Positions 1-8,736 of a stretch of DNA of 11,998 bases are shown here, one piece after another (position 1 is the stretch's first letter; each line of letters starts with the position of its first letter). The stretch is from Saccoglossus kowalevskii (lineage: Eukaryota; Hemichordata; Enteropneusta; Harrimaniidae), in the NCBI RefSeq assembly GCF_000003605.2, contig NW_003107112.1, positions 69,013-81,010 on the forward strand, in the 5' to 3' direction. The notes beneath the pieces were generated by a model that saw nothing but the letters and a program-made list of their open reading frames with translations, did no database searches and was not told the DNA's origin. The position numbers and the translations under genes were made by a program.

Positions 1-220
1 GTGCCGACGGTGCCGACGGACAACATCGGCGATTGAGTGAGCAGTTGAAGCCAATTTCCCACGTAATTTTGCGGCTAAACTTGCCTGCTTGACTCTTTTG
101 GATACTCTTAGCATGATTGTGTAGGAATACGTCCAGAAAATGTGATATTGGTACAATAAATCGCACGATAAGCACATGGAAGGCTAACCCGGAAACAACT
201 CAAGCGCTAAAAACGATTTT

Positions 221-255
221 TGCGCAGAACGATGCCAGAATTTCAGTTCTGCGCA
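221..255. repeat. Perfect 10-bp inverted repeat
   Basis: TGCGCAGAAC (221-230) and GTTCTGCGCA (246-255) form a perfect stem with a 15-nt loop. It shares a CpG-richer segment (about 1-400) with the larger hairpin at 322-386, and both may belong to one decayed mobile element. The window itself opens with a 9-bp tandem, GTGCCGACG twice. Confidence 0.55.
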
Positions 256-321
256 TAGCAATATGCGTTGGTACAGAACGTGTTGAATTCTGGGTAAAAC
301 CTCGTACCGTGCCATAGTCCG

Positions 322-386
322 ACGGTTACGCGACGGTTACGCGGCGGATTTACTGCATAACCGCCATGTAACCGTTGTGTAACCGT
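322..386 (+). repeat. Long inverted repeat built of ACGGTTAC units (hairpin)
   Basis: The left arm 322-347 holds two ACGGTTAC units and GGCGG. The right arm 361-386 holds CCGCC and two GTAACCGT units in exact register, with a 13-nt loop. Of 26 stem positions 22 are Watson-Crick, three would be G-U in + strand RNA, and one is C-A. Most departures are CG against TG or CA, as CpG decay of one arm would give. No gene surrounds it. Confidence 0.7.
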
Positions 387-413
387 ACCGGAAACACGCG
401 ATTTCATGCCGTG

Positions 414-870
414 ACTTTTTTAGGTCAAGGGAAAAGGTCACAGTATTAGTTTATGAATGCTATGTATTATTATACAGGTTTGGCCTTAAAAATTGGAACA
501 GATTTTCCTAATGAGACTCACAAAGTCAAGACCAAGTGTGCATACAAATGTGTGTGCTCTGTCCAACTACAAGATTTTTAAATGTGCACACAAGTTTTTT
601 GCACGACTCACCTGACCAATGTCTGGTCAAAAGTCATCGTCATAGTTTATGTATTGTTGTGATAAAACTACGAGGGAAAGAGTCATTGACCTTCGACTTG
701 ACACAAATATCATGTGATCCCAATTCAGCAATTGTGTTTCAAAAATCAAGGTCATAACTGAACTGGTGTATATCTGTTGATAATAGTTCTATGACAAAAT
801 TTCCCACACATTCATGTGATCCACAAATAAAATTTAGATTCAAAGGTCAAAGTTCACAGTATGAGTGCCT
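414..870. repeat. AGGTCA-rich degenerate repeat region
   Basis: AGGTCA or AAGGTCA-type words recur with related neighbours: AAAGGTCACAGTATTAG near 433, AAGGTCATAAC near 749, and AAAGGTCAAAGTTCACAGTATGAG near 843. CATGTGATCC occurs at 711 and 813, followed in both cases by AT-rich sequence and TTCAAA, suggesting a unit of about 102 bp. This looks like decayed dispersed or tandem repeat. The words also resemble nuclear-receptor half sites, but nothing shows that they function as such. Confidence 0.4.
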
Positions 871-2106
871 GTACGTATTTTATTTCAGTAATTTCGGATA
901 TGTTAACTATATGACCATAGTACTTTTTTTTTTATTTACCTACATATGTATTATAGGACTATTGAAGAAATCTAGCCCAGGTTATCGCGTGTTTGTTTGC
1001 TTTACCTGTTCAATAATTTTGGCTAAATGTATTTTTACGATAAATTCACTCATAGGAAAAAAGCTTTGTAATGGGAAATTATTACCCCGTATTTTAGTCC
1101 TTTCCAAATCTGAGCCAATTGTGTTAAAAGATAGAGTTGTTTCGTGTAATCAGTTTGACGGCTAGGGTTCACCATGTCAAGAGGTCAAGTCAATACAACA
1201 CTCGGGAATATGTGGCTATTTATAAAAGTGGTGACAGTCAGTCCGATAACTGGTAACTATTTATCTCAGTTATACAGATAGTAACCACCTGACCTACCCT
1301 ACGTAGGATTGCTATAGTACCAAATCTTATGTGTGGATAATTGTAATTATTTATTTTTTACATTAGTATGTAATATTAGTATCAATAACGAACTTACTCA
1401 AGTAGTCCAGTATTAAATCTGACTCAGGAGAGCTTATGAACCAACTAGTACCACTACCTACCTGACTATCAGTATTAGGGACTTTTTGATTTTTTGTGTA
1501 GAGGGCTAGCTCCCATTCTGTGTGGTTTGTGAAAAACTCAACATTAATCATAAAGTCTATCTTCAACTTCATTGCACCGTTGCACACTACTGGCACCCTG
1601 GGAATATTCTTGCCAACTTAATCACCTTGCGTATCACTAGGAGGCGATTGGTGGACGTTCCAAACGTAAAAACCCAACAAAATTGTGAACTGAATATTAA
1701 CGACGATTTATGTAACTAAATACTGGATGAACTAAATGTCGTTATATGTTATCGCCAATAACATGCATATACATGCACTGGGAATGAGAGACGCCGATTT
1801 TATGACCTTTGTCTGATGGACTTCCATTGTAATTATTAACTACGAACTTACACATACGACTGTCGGTAAATATGACTTATTACATATGGTCATTACATGA
1901 GGAAAGTATTCAGGTCAATGACAAATGACATAATAAACTTGAGATGCGTGGTGCTGTAAAAAGGTGGGACAAAACATAGTTAAAAATCATTGACATTTTC
2001 CCCATTTTTATTTGGATGAATTGATAGTTGAAAATGTATCAACCGATAAATAAATTAACATGCACATTAAAATTATTAATGTTATATCTATGTACCAAAT
2101 ATAAGT
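871..2106. other. Gene-free stretch, presumed intron of the partial paralogue
   Basis: This is AT-rich DNA with no recognisable exon. It includes a 10-bp palindrome CCTACGTAGG at 1298-1307. A minus-strand open frame near 1363-1596 has donor-like sites, but its phases do not fit the sulfotransferase gene. No catalytic-exon motif was found on the minus strand. Confidence 0.5.
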
Positions 2107-2248
2107 AAAATTGGTCAAGTATACCTTCAAACAGCTACAAACAACTGACTATTCTGTCTAATGTACGGATAATGTAAATGCTATTGTGGCGTCGTGAAAT
2201 GACGTGAGAGTAGAATTAATGTGATAAAAGTTTGCAAAAAGTACTTAC

Positions 2249-2346
2249 CCATAAATCTGCATTGAGGTGTGCATAATATAACAAGCTGTTATGCTGATGG
2301 TCAGAGCAATGAAACCAAGGAGCAAAGTTTTTTGCGAAATCGGCAT
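2249..2346 (-). CDS. First coding exon of a second, tandem sulfotransferase paralogue (partial gene)
   Basis: The exon encodes 32 residues plus two bases of codon 33. It starts MPISQK, then has a hydrophobic helix at about residues 7-26 (TLLLGFIALTISITACYIMH), and ends HTSMQIYG. Aligned with the exon at 8546-8652, the two share M-x-x-S-x-K-T at the start and Y-I-x-x-T-S-x-Q-x-Y-G at the end, and both end in phase 2. The donor is TAT GG/GTAAGT, a strong consensus. The ATG is the first after an in-frame TGA at 2403-2401. It lies 3' of the main gene's stop on the same strand, so it cannot be that gene's exon. No catalytic exon is found between 1 and 2248, so the rest of the gene should lie beyond the left edge after an intron longer than 2.2 kb. 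An orphan duplicated exon is the alternative. Confidence 0.72.
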
Positions 2347-2420
2347 TATTGGTTTGCCACAGAAAAATCGTGACGATTTGGCAACTTTAGTTGTTGAGCC
2401 TCAAATGTAAGTCTTTTTGT

Positions 2421-2449
2421 TAAAAGACTCGATAGACCGTGGGTAATTA
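2421..2449 (-). promoter_or_regulatory. Conserved upstream element of the partial paralogue
   Basis: On the + strand it reads TAAAAG, 11 nt, GAC, CG, TGGGTAATTA. It lies 75-103 nt upstream of the ATG and matches an element at nearly the same place in the other gene. TAATTA is a homeodomain-type core. Whether it acts as promoter, 5' UTR or splice signal cannot be decided from sequence. Confidence 0.3.
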
Positions 2450-2536
2450 TTGTAACTGATTTTCAAACGTGTGTGTTACAGAGGCAGCTCATAGATAAAA
2501 GATGTTGAGGAATTAGTACACAAAGCAGGTAGTGAG

Positions 2537-2582
2537 TTTGGTGTGTATGTGTGTCTGTCTGTGTGTGTTGTGTGCCTGTGTA
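2537..2582. repeat. TG-rich imperfect microsatellite
   Basis: An interrupted run of TG dinucleotides with TC and TT breaks (GTGTGTATGTGTGTCTGTCT and onward), upstream of the partial paralogue's first exon. Confidence 0.7.
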
Positions 2583-3547
2583 GCAAAATCACCAAAAAAC
2601 ATCTGAGAGATTTTGGTCAAATTTAATACACAGATACGTTGAGGCAATGTGGAGACATGATTGGTTCGGTTCATGTTCGAATTTGTCTATATTTAGTATC
2701 TAATTTTCATAATAATTTTCGTATTCCAGTCTGTGCAAGTTTAAACACAGTTTGTCTGAGCATGTATAAGGAATGATGATTATCAAATATGTAAACAAAA
2801 TACTTTCAAAAGTAATTGTGGCACAGGCAAGTCCTGAAATAATAAATGGTCGGCCGTTTTGAATCAAATGGTGAAATAAGTAATATCATTAATAATTAAC
2901 AATAGGAGATGATTAGCTGCACGTTTAATTCGCTACAATGTTACGATCACTGTACGGTGAGCGCCCAAATTAGATATTAACCATGAACGAATTCAGAGGA
3001 CCATCGGTAAACATTTTAGAAATATTAACCCATGGTTGATATTCAGACTGCAGCAGAGTTCAATATTTGTATTTATTATACTAAAAATACAGACACACAC
3101 TGAAAAGCTATACACAATATAACTTCAATGAAAATATACATGTACGTGACCATACATTTTATTGGCGCACTTAAAATATTCTATTTCAGCGAAACAAAGT
3201 TGTAATTGTACAATGTCAACTATATATACATTTCAAACAAAAAGGATAATATTGAATGCACCTTTCAACCTTTGCATTTCAGAAACAAATACCAGACATG
3301 TTACCCTGAAAATGTTTTCAACTTCAATATCAAACAATATTTTACACCAGATAATATACGCCCGTTACAAGTACAAATAATGATATTTCAGATAACACTC
3401 TTAATTAATGTTAACAACGCATTGTAAAAAACTACAATTCATGGGTCCATATGAATTTAGTGCAATATTGAAAGTGTTTTCTGTCACTGGAAATTGCTGA
3501 AGTGGGTCGGTGGTGTCAGGACCAGGATTCTTAATAATAATATGAAT
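2583..3547. other. Intergenic stretch, nothing recognised
   Basis: AT-rich intergenic DNA between the TG microsatellite and the dispersed repeat. Short open frames at 3162-3427 overlap in two frames and look like chance. Confidence 0.5.
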
Positions 3548-3810
3548 GAATTCTGTATGTCTTTCGAACGCAAGTTACAACATTTTGCTGAAGTTTGTAA
3601 TGCGATCTGGTGATTTCGATTTCAAAATATATGTCGTGGATTCTGGGCTGGGTAACACAACTTGAGGGAAAGTAGGCAACATTGATACATATATAGAGCT
3701 AATTTTTTTTTACCAGACTATACGACAAAAGATGTTCAATATATTATTAATTCATTAAATCGAAAAGGGCAATGGTCAACAGTGTACAACTGAGGACATG
3801 AACTCAAACA
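3548..3810 (+). repeat. Dispersed repeat, copy 1
   Basis: This copy is similar to 5156-5433 in the same orientation. Shared landmarks are GAATTCT, TTTGCTGAAGTTTGTAAT, GGTGATTTCGATTTCA, ATATATGTCGT, ATTCTGGGCTGGG, and an ACCAGACTATACGAC / ACCACACTATATGAC pair. The copies differ by many substitutions and indels. No coding capacity or clear terminal repeats are visible, so the element class is unknown. Confidence 0.65.
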
Positions 3811-5155
3811 AATTATAAATACAGAGCATACGTAAAAAACAGTTATTAAATATTACAATGGCAAAAAAAATACTTATATTTTACCATATTTAATTAAAAG
3901 TAATCAACGAGGTCAATTCAATTGATCAATACAATAATATTGGAGCAACGTTTCAATGCAAAATATGTCAATTTGGAGTTATCTGGTTATCTTATTGTAG
4001 CTGGGGAGTAATTTATTAAGAGTGTGATTTAAAAACACGTAATATGGTGAGCAACGGGTTCTCAAAACAGCATAAAATGGCCATACCATAAAAGAGTTAT
4101 ATTTGTCTTCCACCTTGTTATAGCTACAAACAGTGTATAGGAAACAGTTCGCAAACACTCATGCCAAGCATGTGCGACATTTGTATTGATAAAGAATTGA
4201 GTTGCCCACAATCTAATGCGGTCTTCTAATGGAAATCACGGGTTCCAGTTTTGATCCTAGCGCGACGTGCACTAATTACCGCCTATGACTTCTCCGATAC
4301 CTTGCAATCTGCGAGGAAATTACCTAGTTAAAGCTAGGTGACGTCTCAGTTTGTGCTCGTTGGTCTGTGCAACAGTCAAAGTCGCCATCTTTGTTTATAT
4401 GAGACCCATGCGTGGCGCGACAACTACCGCCCTTAAAAATATAATACGTTGTTTGATTGCGTTTTCCACCAGTCGCTGTGGGCCCGTGAATCTCTTCTAC
4501 CTGCGCTAATTGCATCTGTTACATCTGTTATTGCATCTGGTTTTTTTTACTTTTCTGTCATATGGGAAGGAATAAATTGTCAGAAACTCCATAGACGTAT
4601 TTGCGTTTAAACTTATTTCAGCTAGAATAGTGATATTCAATGTACCAGGATGAAAATACCCGCAGTTTAAATAATATTTGAATGTCAATACACTTTACTG
4701 GTGTGTTTCATTTTTCCGTTTTATTAAGGTTCATAAATTAGTCGGCACATATACTTTAAAGTTAAAAACACATGAAGACAATTTACGCATTAATTTACCG
4801 ATACCCGCACATATGAGGACTAACATTGCACAAAACTTCATGTGGAACGGTTCACAAATGTATTTGGATAAAGTAACAGCAAGTGTAAGTGTTCTGGGAC
4901 AAGAGTACATCTAATGGCCAAAATGATCACCATTATTTTGGATCAATTTGTGGAACGAAGTAATGTACATCATTAAACTACAATAAGTGACGTATTTATC
5001 AAGTTTAAATAAAATAAACCCGCACAGGCACGCTTGGGAAATGGTTAATGACATTTGGAATTTATGTTTCTGGGGACAAAATGTCCGTAGTCGGGCAGAG
5101 GTCAACGAACGAAAAATAAATCGATGTGCAAGTGGTTTTGTCTTTGTACTAATTT
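3811..5155. other. Intergenic stretch with small repeats only
   Basis: No gene is recognised. The segment 4200-4540 is more GC-rich than its flanks and contains a perfect 6-bp inverted repeat (ACCTAG/CTAGGT, 4322-4339) and a short CATCTGTTA repetition at 4512-4540. It may be an old insertion. A poly-T tract lies near 4541. Confidence 0.45.
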
Positions 5156-5433
5156 TGAATTCTAGGCACGCGAAGTAGTTTACTTTGCTGATGTTTGTAA
5201 TTTGGTATGGTGATTTCGATTTCAATATATATGTCGTTTATTCTGGGCTGGGAAATTTGTAAAAAAAAAAAACTAGGGGAATGTAGACAAGACTGATTTT
5301 CTACCACACTATATGACAAAATTGATGATCTTAATTTTACGGGTGATTTTTTTCAATGTATGATTAATTTATTAAAATACAATAAGTCACTCGTAATGCC
5401 CCGAGTTGTTAACTGAATGTCATGAGTTTGTTA
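5156..5433 (+). repeat. Dispersed repeat, copy 2
   Basis: Partner of 3548-3810, about 1.6 kb away in direct orientation, next to the 3' end of the sulfotransferase gene. In this copy the trailing CATGAGTT-type unit has expanded into the minisatellite at 5401-5536. An A-run interrupts it near 5263-5273. Confidence 0.65.
5368..5373 (-). terminator. Possible polyadenylation signal of the sulfotransferase gene
   Basis: AATAAA on the minus strand is the first canonical signal after the stop codon, about 185 nt downstream. It falls inside a dispersed repeat copy, so it may have been supplied by that repeat. A single hexamer in AT-rich DNA is weak evidence. Confidence 0.35.
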
Positions 5434-5536
5434 ACAGCTGATGAATAAATGTCATGAGTTCACGACTAAATCCAGTAAAATTCCATGAGTTGGCTGACAG
5501 AATAGCCAGTACCGTGGGTTAGTTGACTGAATGACG
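5401..5536. repeat. Degenerate minisatellite in the 3' flank of the sulfotransferase gene
   Basis: Five imperfect units start at about 5401, 5421, 5453, 5484 and 5512, 20-32 bp each. Each begins with a variant of CATGAGTT and most continue with a form of (T)TAACTGAATG. It probably lies in the 3' UTR of the gene ending at 5558, or just beyond it. A single related unit occurs at the end of the other dispersed-repeat copy (about 3788-3810). Confidence 0.6.
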
Positions 5537-5557
5537 CGACTTAATTTACTGAGACCT

Positions 5558-6641
5558 TTACTTTTGTAATTGTGAAAGTGATTGGTCCATTGCTAAGTCT
5601 GAACTTGTAGCTTTTTGCCTGTTAGCAAGAATGTCAAATCCTTCCTTACTAAGTGCGTTACAATACGCAGGTGCATTATTTTTCAGTATCGTGGAATTCA
5701 TCCGACCTCTACTTTGGATTTTAAATCTCTCTTCGTCTACACACTCAGATCGCAACTTCTGTAACATACCTCGAAACGTAGCCAAGTCATTATGGAAGGT
5801 TTCACCGTATGCCGCAACTTTATGCCAGAATGTTTTATTGAAGTGTTGGTATAGTTTATAATCGGCCTTATTTATTTCCAATATTCGCTGACGTTTCCAG
5901 TCATCGAACTCAAAACGAAGTTTGTTGTTTCTTTTGTTTTGACGAAAATACATAATATCTTCAAAGTCCCAGCATAAAAGTTTCTTCAACAAAACAAGTG
6001 ATTCGTCAAAATATTCCGCAATCAACACAAAATCAAACTCTTCTGAAGCTTGCTGAATTACGTTATCCACGAGTGTTTCATTGTTATGATTTTTCAGGTC
6101 AAGTCCAACATCAAATATTTGTCTATTACTGAGTAATGTCTTGCGGTAAGAATCTTTAATGCGTTTAGAATACATCGTTGTGTTTGACAAAAACATGTGA
6201 AATGGATCTTGACTTGTGTTCTGCTCAATATTGAGATAACTAGCAATTTTCATGAACCCGAAAATTGACTCGTAATTAGATACGGGATGACGTAGTATTG
6301 TTATATACGTGGCATTTCGAATTACTTTGTCAATAGCTAGTTTATTAAATGGGACATGGCTAACTAACATATTGTACTGTTTGCCTGGAAGAGGTGGCAA
6401 TAATTGTTTTGCCATTTTTACGTTAAAACGTACAGTTCTTGAAAACCATCCCGGATTATGGTGCGATGGCAATACAAAAGATAAGTTGTTACGTAATCCG
6501 TGACGTATAAGTATTGACGACACCGTAGTACTGGCAGTTTTGTAAGTCTTCAAGAACACCACATTCGTCAATGGATGATCACATGTAGGTGATTGCAGGA
6601 AACTTACCGACGCCCTCATAGTTGGGATAATTAATGATGCC
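5558..6641 (-). CDS. Galactose-3-O-sulfotransferase family enzyme, catalytic exon (exon 2)
   Basis: This exon encodes residues 37-396 of a PAPS-dependent Golgi enzyme expected to sulfate galactose (C3 in known family members) on glycolipids or glycoproteins. The 5'-phosphosulfate loop is FLKTYKTASTTV (residues 65-76). The 3'-phosphate motif is YITILRHPVSNYESIF (148-163), with the R-x7-S pair at R153 and S161. The family block EYFDESLVLLKKLLCW starts at 245, and YQHFNKTFWHKV starts at 300. Seven N-x-S/T sequons fit a lumenal glycoprotein (N88, 145, 177, 189, 223, 304, 351). The acceptor TTTTCACACAG/G sets the start at 6641, and the stop is TAA at 5560-5558. With exon 1 (8652-8546) the protein is 396 residues; vertebrate members are about 400-490. 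The open frame continues upstream to 6892, which I treat as intron. The usual His in LKTHKTAS is Tyr here. The family call is secure; the acceptor substrate is not known. Confidence 0.93.
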
Positions 6642-8545
6642 CTGTGTGAAAATGACAGATATGTTAATTGCATTTTCCTTTCTCCAAATATATATATACA
6701 TCCAATGATAAGCACTATTTTGGTCAGCGTGGGACTTTCGTCATTGTTGTTGGCAGATTGTCCAAGTTGTACAAAAGGAGAATATAGACACCTCTCCCTT
6801 ACGGTTGCATATATTGGCATTCTGGTCGAATACATCATTGATGGGTCACGTATTGACTGCAAAGCCATGTAAGTACTTTGGTCTGCATACATTTTTTTTT
6901 ACAAATGCTAATCAAAATTTATAGGTATGTCTAATTCTAAAAAAAACATTTAGATTTTATTATAAATAGAATATCCAGTTGGCAAAATTGGCAACCAGGA
7001 TTGTTATGATGACAAAATTCGCATATTTGCATGTATTTTAAATAATTAATAAATCACACAGTCACGTATATTAGAACATCTTTAGATGCTTCCCTATCAT
7101 CTACATTTTACTGGACTCAAAACATTGGTCACCTTTTAAATAATCACTGAATTAATCTACTATTCATCTATCAATATGCAAATCAGAGTACATCTGACAT
7201 CAAAATGATCATTCAGTGAGTACTTCTCAGCGGCTAATCGTCAGTTTCTTTATTTTGTTAGAGATTGTAAATATATGAACATAACAGTCTCAGGGATTTT
7301 TGATAAATTCACGCACGCCGAAGATTTGGCTACATAAATGCAAATAACAAACAACATATATTGGTGAAAACACAAAAATAGATGAAAAATAAAAAAAATG
7401 ACAACATCGCTGTGCCTATTATGCTTCTTATATTTGTTAGTACATTTTTTTATAGTATCCAATTTCTCCATGTTAGCAGTCGCATGATCACGTAACATTT
7501 GTCATTAACGTAATTGGCATTGATTATTAATTAGTGTCAATTATGAGCTTTCATAAAATATATAGTTTGATATGTTGTTTTAAGAAACTAATTAGTTTGA
7601 ATTTTACTTCCTCTGCGGATTTCTACAAATGGTGCGATTAACAAAATAAAAAATGAGTGATGGGTTCACAGGAGGGGAAATCCTGTACCCGAAATCAATT
7701 CACGTATGAAATGTTTCTTCCGTAACAGCATATGGCGATGAAATTCCCTAAAAACCCGAGTCAACAAAGACTACACAAGAGGTCTTTGATGAGGCAAGAC
7801 GAATAGGGGGAAAAGAAAGAAGAATCACCAGAGTGTAGCCAGACGTGGGCGAGGGGGAGATAGACCTGGTACCATAGTAGGCAGATCTAGATGTAGAACG
7901 AGTAGTCTGTGGTGTGGTCTTTGGCTTAATTAGGGGTTAATTTGGGTCGCTAATTAGACGAGATAAGATTTATAATCATCATACAGCTATACGCACCCTA
8001 AAGTACCGAGTTGTCATATTATATGCATTATAGATAACATGCAGCCAATTCATTTCGTACTCATACAGCCATATATTGTATTTTATTAGTACCTCACACC
8101 ACAGTACTACACTTCAGTAACGTCAAGTGGCTGTCGTAGTTGAAAAGTAGTTCATCATTTGGTGAAGTTATAAATTTTAGTCGTGTATTTTGAGTACCGT
8201 AGACCAACCACAAGCATTTATTGCGTCGCTGCAAAGGTGAATTGATTCTGTTTTTTTTTTTATGGAGACCCTGGTAGTTTGTGGTTAACACATAGCTTCG
8301 ATAGACTTTGATTTGTATTAGCCTGACAGCTGATATGTATCTACAGATTACACTACCTGTTTAATCGTAATCGTTATACTAACAAGATATTTCTTACCCC
8401 AACTATACAAATTGACAAGAAATTTCCTATTTCAAAAATTACCAACATTTGACAGGATCTTTTCTGTTCCAAATAAACGTTGCTGATGCGTTGTCATGTA
8501 TATAATTTGACTTGAGTAAAGAATAAGTTTGCTAAGTGATTTTAC
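6642..8545 (-). other. Intron between the two coding exons of the sulfotransferase gene
   Basis: The predicted phase-2 GT-AG intron is 1,904 nt. It starts GTAAAA (8545 downwards) and ends TCATTTTCACACAG (6642), with a TTAAC branch-point-like sequence about 25 nt before the acceptor. The last 250 nt (6892-6642) stay open in the frame of exon 2. The rest is AT-rich, with no open frame resembling a protein I know. A 7-bp perfect stem with a 10-nt loop lies at 7765-7788. The stretch 7660-7930 is more GC-rich and purine-rich than its surroundings and may be an old insertion, but I recognise no element. Confidence 0.75.
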
Positions 8546-8652
8546 CCGTATGTCTGGAACGATGTCATCGTTATATAATACGCTATCTCGATGGTAGATA
8601 GTAGAATACAGACACCGAATGCTAGGAATATAGTTTTCCGTGACCTCGTCAT
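8546..8652 (-). CDS. First coding exon of the same sulfotransferase: cytoplasmic tail and membrane anchor
   Basis: The exon encodes 35 residues plus two bases of codon 36. It starts MTRSRK, a short basic cytoplasmic tail, followed by a hydrophobic helix at about residues 7-28 (one Glu, E22, inside it) and a stem ending YYITMTSFQTYG. This is the usual type II Golgi anchor of the family. The exon ends in TAC GG/GTAAAA, a phase-2 donor, which matches the phase-2 acceptor of the catalytic exon at 6641; the joined codon is GGG (Gly36). Support comes from the exon at 2249-2346, which has the same length class, layout, phase and terminal motif. The ATG at 8652-8650 is the first in this frame after a TAG at 8709-8707. 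That TAG is also the end of an acceptor-like CTTTTAG, so a spliced 5' UTR is possible. Confidence 0.82.
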
Positions 8653-8707
8653 TGTTGGGTATGCCTTAGAGACGTGGCGGTCACATTTGATGGTGTAATT
8701 ATTAACC

Positions 8708-8736
8708 TAAAAGCGCAAAGGACTCTGGGTAATTAA
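8708..8736 (-). promoter_or_regulatory. Conserved upstream element of the complete sulfotransferase gene, overlapping a possible 5' UTR acceptor
   Basis: On the + strand it reads TAAAAG, 10 nt, GAC, TC, TGGGTAATTA. It lies 56-84 nt upstream of the ATG and is the twin of 2421-2449. On the minus strand it runs into CCTTTGCGCTTTTAG, a plausible splice acceptor with the exon starting at 8706. The paralogue has CTTTTAAC at that point, so acceptor use is not conserved, and a promoter or 5' UTR role is equally possible. Confidence 0.3.

Larger units (their letters stand above)
2107..2449 (-). repeat. Duplicated block around the first exon, copy A
   Basis: This block aligns, with indels, to 8409-8736 over the first exon and both flanks. 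On the + strand, shared pieces include AAATTGGTCAAG/AAATTGACAAG, GACGTGAG/GACTTGAG, AGTTTGC about 15-20 nt inside the intron, and TGGGTAATTA upstream of the ATG. It is a trace of the gene duplication that produced the two sulfotransferase first exons, which now lie 6,306 bp apart. The noncoding alignment is by eye, and its outer limits are approximate. Confidence 0.55.
8409..8736 (-). repeat. Duplicated block around the first exon, copy B
   Basis: Counterpart of 2107-2449. It covers the intron start, exon 1 and about 85 bp upstream of the ATG of the complete gene. The exon portion is diverged in protein sequence but the splice phase is preserved, so this is an old rather than recent duplication. 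The noncoding similarity near the donor and near TGGGTAATTA is higher than expected for neutral sequence of that age. Confidence 0.55.

Noticed and set aside
791-1165. Plus-strand 124-codon open frame with two hydrophobic stretches
   Set aside because: It starts inside degenerate repeat sequence, has a low-complexity AT-driven composition and no recognisable domain; a frame of this length is expected by chance here.
1363-1596. Minus-strand open frame with donor-like sites as a middle exon of the partial paralogue
   Set aside because: The acceptor is weak, and the possible donors are phase 0 or phase 1, which cannot join a phase-2 catalytic exon; the peptide has no family similarity.
4216-4256. 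GGTTCCAGTTTTGATCC as a tRNA B-box
   Set aside because: No matching A-box or cloverleaf could be found upstream.
4788-4841. Minus-strand signal-peptide-like start MKFCAMLVLICAGIG with a donor-like GTAAAT
   Set aside because: It is isolated, has no partner exon or paralogue, and hydrophobic short frames are common in this composition.
6600-6610. GGTAAGT donor-like sequence inside exon 2
   Set aside because: Splicing here would need an acceptor before the conserved LKT motif, and none in phase is evident; the uninterrupted frame is simpler.
6642-6892. The upstream 250 nt as the genuine N-terminal coding part of the sulfotransferase
   Set aside because: A strong acceptor sits at 6642, the resulting phase matches an upstream anchor exon with a paralogue, and this stretch does not resemble the family.
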